Below are positions 4,770 to 7,519 of a DNA stretch of 7,519 nucleotides, in pieces. This DNA comes from an uncultured Candidatus Saccharibacteria bacterium (lineage in GTDB: Bacteria; Patescibacteria; Saccharimonadia; Saccharimonadales; CAMLKC01), in contig CAMLDM010000040.1 of the NCBI GenBank assembly GCA_946479025.1, forward strand, positions 1 through 7,519, written 5' to 3'. Below the pieces are notes generated by a model, which ran no database searches, had not been told where the DNA came from, and saw only the letters and a list, made by a program, of their open reading frames with translations. Within the stretch, counting starts at the first letter, position 1; each line of letters begins with the position of its first letter. Made by a program: the position numbers and the translations under genes.

Positions 4770-5563
4770 ATGAGTGAACTCTGGATTATCATTTTCATTT
4801 TTCTTATCAGCCTCGCCAGCAATGCGCTTAACGGAGTACTTAGCGGGGCGTCATCACTATTTGGCGTCAGTTTGCTCCTGCTACTGGGAATTCCGCCACA
4901 TCTTACTATGTCGACCTACACGCTCGGCAGCCTCCCGGCACGCCTGAGCACGATGGTCGGCTACAGAAAAAGCGGAGAGATCCTGTGGAAATATGTGCCC
5001 ATGCTCGCCATGCTCGGCTTTACAGCTAGCATTATTGGCGCGGATATCCTCGTTCACACCGGACAAAAGACAATCATCACTATTGTCGGCCTGGCTCTCG
5101 TTGTGTTTATTCCACTGGCTTTCGTGAGGCTAAAAAAGACGTTAGCCATGTTGCCGTTTCAAGGAAGCGATGGATTATCGGCTGCGTTCTGTATTTTATC
5201 CTGGCTGCCTGGACGAGCTTTTTCGCCGCCTGGACGGGAATTTTATGCTTGTTTCTGTATCTGTATTTCTTCGGATTCACCATCCTTGAGACAAAGGCGA
5301 CCGAAAGTGTTGCCGGGATGGCGACAGCCACAGGCGCAACGATCGTCTTTCTGGGAAGCGGTATCGTGAATCCGTGGTACGTAGCGGCGTACGTGCCCGG
5401 CGCGGTGATTGGCGCTTATCTAGGCGTAAGATTCGCGCTACGACTAGGCAATGCACGGCTCCGAGCATTCGTATGGCTGTCGATCTCGGCCGTGAGTATT
5501 AAAACGATCGTACAGATAAAGGCCGCGCAGTACCTCCAACCACTGCTGTCATTTTTCCGCTAG
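4770..5563 (+). CDS. TauE/SafE (TSUP) family membrane permease, split by a -1 frame change near 5138
   Basis: The protein is a polytopic membrane carrier of the TauE/SafE family, whose known members move sulfite, sulfoacetate, taurine-derived or other small organic anions; the substrate here cannot be told. Residues 1-123 are read from 4770 and give the first half: a hydrophobic helix, SGASSLFGVSLLLLLGIPPH, the TLGSLPARLS segment, then further helices. After KK at 5133-5138 the frame must step back one base. From there DVSHVAVSRKRW, the conserved SFFAAWTG helix, LETKATESVAGMATATGA and the C-terminal helices to SFFR continue in the second frame. The joined product is 264 aa, normal for the family. 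Without the shift, translation gives a 199-aa chain with a meaningless tail after about residue 123; an ATG at 5249 could start only a 104-aa fragment. The cause is an indel, an assembly error or programmed slippage. Confidence 0.82.
5132..5138 (+). other. Slippery heptamer A AAA AAG at the permease frame change
   Basis: In the reading phase of the first half, the codons are CTA AAA AAG, so the heptamer A AAA AAG has exactly the phase of the dnaX-type -1 slippery site. The next codon in the -1 frame, GAC, restores the family sequence. The six-A run is equally a hotspot for single-base indels. AGG at 5127-5129 is too close to match the usual stimulatory spacing. The only hairpin I see (5166-5183) is farther downstream than normal. 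Confidence 0.6.
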
Positions 5564-5569
5564 GGCAGG

Positions 5570-6877
5570 CTATTCCTTCTTGTCGGCATCGCGCTCGGCA
5601 ATAACGCGTTCGTACAATTTCGCAAGTTTGCCCACTTGACGCTTCTCGGTAAAGCGCCGAGCAAGACGCTGGCTTTCGTTGCCATACTGTAAGCGCTTTT
5701 TCGGGTGGGCTAGTAAGTCTACCACATGTGTCGCCACGCCCTCAATCGTATTTTCAGCATATTCACCGCTTACGCCGGGCTCCAAAACCTCCGAGAGATC
5801 TTTGTCTATCAGGATGAGCGGCAGGCCGGCAAGCGCCGCTTCATGCACCGCCCAGCCCTGTGTATCAGTGAGGGAAGGGAATACAAAAATGTCCATCGCA
5901 GCATATGCCACACCAAGATTCTCGCGCGGCAAGGCGCCGGTAAAGGTCACACGATCAGGGCAGCCAGATGCCGCTACCAGTTCTTCGAGCGTTTCCTTGA
6001 ATTCAAAGTCGCCCACAAACAGCAGACGGGCGCGTGGGCGTTTTTCCAGCACCGTTTCAAGCACGGGAATCAGCATGGCAAGGTTTTTTTCAGCACCGAG
6101 GCGGCCCACAAAGCCGAAGACTTCGTCTTTTTTGTCGATGTCGTATTCATTACGAAACGCCTCCAGCTGCGCCTCCGTTGGCGGCTTGATGCGGTCGACG
6201 CCATTTGGCATCAATGTCACTTCATATTTGTAATCGTCATCCTTTTGCCAGCTCTCGAGCTGAATTTTGCTCTTACGGCTCAGGGCGATCACGGCATCAC
6301 ATTTACTGTAAACGAGCGTCAGGATGTGCTCGACGATGTCGATGTTCCACTGCACGCGTTCGCGGCGTGGCTTATACATGCGCATCAGCTCCTTGATATC
6401 TTTGCCGTTCACCCGCATCGTCAGCGGAAGCAGCGCGATCAGCGCCAGCAGGCCAGGCAGCAGCAGGCCATCGCGGTAATGCTCTACGTACTCGCGAAGG
6501 TCGGTACAGTGCTGTGCCACCAGCGGCGTTTTGGTTTTATACGATGCATACACGCCCATCATCCCCACCTGGCCCGGCGTGAAAAAGTGGATCACGTCGA
6601 GATCAAGATCTTTCACCTTTGAAAGCACGCGCGGCGGGAAAAACAGGCTCGTGTCATAATCGTCGTAAAACGCGCCCTTGATGCTAGGGAAGCGAATGAT
6701 ATATTCATCGTCTTCCTCGAGAAGCGTGGTGGTCTGGCTTGGCCGAATAGAGCGTCCGGGGCAAAAAATAAACACTTCGTGACCTTGGTCCTCAAGGTGT
6801 TTTTTAACGGATTCGACAACGAAAACGATCCCGTTAATAGACGGTCGATAGGTGTCAGTAAAGAGGCCGATTCGCAT
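5570..6877 (-). CDS. GT4 family glycosyltransferase, monoglucosyl-diacylglycerol synthase-like
   Basis: This 435-aa GT-B enzyme of family GT4 transfers a sugar from a nucleotide donor with retention. The N-terminal Rossmann domain begins MRIGLFTDTYRPSINGI, with the glycine-rich acceptor loop, and includes QHCTDLREY with His123. The hydrophobic stretch 138-153 followed by basic residues could let it sit on the membrane surface. The C-terminal domain has GFVGRLGAEKN (Arg259 and Lys264 contact the donor phosphates in this family) and SLTDTQGWAVHEAALAG, the E-x7-E region, where the first acid is Asp338 instead of Glu and the second is Glu346. Start and overall pattern resemble monoglucosyl-diacylglycerol synthases, and the neighbouring enzyme resembles the diglucosyl partner, so glycolipid synthesis is my best inference. 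The ATG at 6877 is the only start: an in-frame stop lies 9 nt upstream. Confidence 0.88.
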   Translation of the reverse strand: MRIGLFTDTYRPSINGIVFVVESVKKHLEDQGHEVFIFCPGRSIRPSQTTTLLEEDDEYIIRFPSIKGAFYDDYDTSLFFPPRVLSKVKDLDLDVIHFFTPGQVGMMGVYASYKTKTPLVAQHCTDLREYVEHYRDGLLLPGLLALIALLPLTMRVNGKDIKELMRMYKPRRERVQWNIDIVEHILTLVYSKCDAVIALSRKSKIQLESWQKDDDYKYEVTLMPNGVDRIKPPTEAQLEAFRNEYDIDKKDEVFGFVGRLGAEKNLAMLIPVLETVLEKRPRARLLFVGDFEFKETLEELVAASGCPDRVTFTGALPRENLGVAYAAMDIFVFPSLTDTQGWAVHEAALAGLPLILIDKDLSEVLEPGVSGEYAENTIEGVATHVVDLLAHPKKRLQYGNESQRLARRFTEKRQVGKLAKLYERVIAERDADKKE

Positions 6878-6888
6878 AATTGCTTTTT

Positions 6889-6897
6889 ATTATACCA
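6889..6897 (-). promoter_or_regulatory. Extended -10 promoter overlapping the stop codon of the upstream glycosyltransferase
   Basis: On the minus strand TGGTATAAT (6897-6889) is a perfect extended -10 box made from the last codons of the upstream gene, CTG GTA TAA. It ends 11 nt before the ATG at 6877, so the predicted start is about 6882 and the leader about 4-5 nt, with no Shine-Dalgarno sequence. The downstream gene can therefore be made from its own nearly leaderless mRNA as well as by read-through. Confidence 0.6.
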
Positions 6898-7519
6898 GCT
6901 GCCGGTATAATTTGACGAGTCGCTCGGCGGCCCCGCGGCTGTCGAATCGCTCCGCGATTGCCTCCGACTTCTGTTTCCACTGCGCGTAAATCTTTTTGCT
7001 CCGCTGTAATTTTCGCACCGCTTCGACAAAATCGTCGTCGTGGCAGCGCAGTACATCGTGTTTGAACGTATCGTTATACTCGGGAATATCACGAAGGATG
7101 ATAGGGAGGCCAGCGCCCGCCGCCTCAAGCACGCACATCGGATGATTTTCCTGCTCGGCCGGAAGGCAAAAAACGTCGGCAGCTGCCAGGTAGCCGAGGA
7201 CGTCGTCGTGTGGAATAACGCCCGTAACCTTGAGATTCTGCGGCGCGGCGTCCATTAGCCGCTGCATCGCCTGATAATCTGCACCGAGCTTCTTAAACGG
7301 AATCCCGCCCACCCACACAAAAGTAATATCGGGAAGAGCAGTTGCCATTTTAATGAAAATATCGAGCCGCTTTCTTGGCTGCACCTGGCCCACGCCAAGC
7401 ACGACGAATTCTTTTTCAGAAATATCAAATCTTTTGCGTGCCTTTTTCCTCTTGGCTTCGGTCGCCGCGTAGCGCTTCATATCGACTGTGTTATAAAATA
7501 CCTCGATTTTCTTTTTTGG
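6890..7519 (-). CDS. GT4 family glycosyltransferase, diglucosyl-diacylglycerol synthase-like (partial, N-terminus off the right edge)
   Basis: The frame is open to the right edge, giving 209 residues of the C-terminal nucleotide-sugar-binding domain; the acceptor domain lies outside. VFYNTVDMKRY is the domain-joining NGVD-like turn, so the Met at 7480 inside it is not the true start. Next come GVGQVQPRKRLD (donor-phosphate Arg and Lys), ITFVWVGGIPF, NLKVTGVIPHDDV, and the E-x7-E motif ENHPMCVLEAAGAGLP with both glutamates (124 and 132 of the visible part). The combination GQVQ.RK, VWVGG, ENHPM and ILRDIPEY is typical of the diglycosyl-diacylglycerol synthase group (LafA/CpoA-like) of Gram-positive bacteria, as I remember it. 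It precedes the second glycosyltransferase by 12 nt in the same direction, so the two probably form an operon for membrane glycolipid. Confidence 0.87.
   Translation of the reverse strand, partial: PKKKIEVFYNTVDMKRYAATEAKRKKARKRFDISEKEFVVLGVGQVQPRKRLDIFIKMATALPDITFVWVGGIPFKKLGADYQAMQRLMDAAPQNLKVTGVIPHDDVLGYLAAADVFCLPAEQENHPMCVLEAAGAGLPIILRDIPEYNDTFKHDVLRCHDDDFVEAVRKLQRSKKIYAQWKQKSEAIAERFDSRGAAERLVKLYRQLV

Noticed and set aside
5726..6622. A 298-aa plus-strand frame antisense to the glycosyltransferase
   Set aside because: The minus-strand protein has clear GT4 motifs; the antisense product is rich in His and Gln with no recognisable fold.

Overview
The window looks like a chromosomal piece of a Candidatus Saccharibacteria (TM7)-type member of the Patescibacteria/CPR. 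This is inferred from gene style: a pseudopilin with the N-terminal pattern GFALPT, a small CxxC redoxin, an ABC-F ATPase, a TauE/SafE permease and lipid-type GT4 glycosyltransferases. There is no rRNA or other marker gene to prove it. TGA is read as stop (end of the 131-aa gene), which argues against the Gracilibacteria/Absconditabacteria code. I saw no tRNA, rRNA, insertion sequence or CRISPR array.

Layout, left to right. (1) 1-1358, minus strand: the N-terminal 452 residues of a surface protein that runs off the left edge. It has a pilin-like N-terminus, five RCC1-like propeller repeats and the start of a ricin-type beta-trefoil lectin. (2) 1359-1441: two divergent promoters whose -35 boxes interleave. 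(3) 1442-1726, plus: glutaredoxin/NrdH-like protein with a textbook terminator. (4) 1761-2080: a gene-free stretch with a GC-rich foldable segment ending in a terminator-like hairpin, then a perfect consensus promoter and a 5'-end hairpin. (5) 2081-2434, plus: a 117-aa protein of unknown function with about 98% GC at third codon positions, closed by a long nested hairpin. (6) 2511-4154, minus: a complete ABC-F ATPase that appears to be transcribed leaderless. (7) 4241-4636, plus: a second GC-rich orphan (131 aa) with a CxxC pair and an arginine-rich helix, followed by a GNRA-capped terminator. (8) 4770-5563, plus: a TauE/SafE permease split by a -1 frame change exactly at an A AAA AAG heptamer. 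(9) 5570-7519, minus: two GT4 glycosyltransferases, the upstream one cut by the right edge. They resemble the diglucosyl- and monoglucosyl-diacylglycerol synthase pair of Gram-positive bacteria and may build membrane glycolipids.

The strongest leads are four. First is the pilin-RCC1-ricin fusion, a candidate contact or adhesion protein for an epibiont. Second is the pair of self-contained GC-rich orphan genes, one with codon use like a high-GC actinobacterium, the usual host type of Saccharibacteria. Third is a recurring leaderless arrangement in which a -10 box lies 9-11 nt before the ATG. Fourth is the slippery-site frameshift in the permease.
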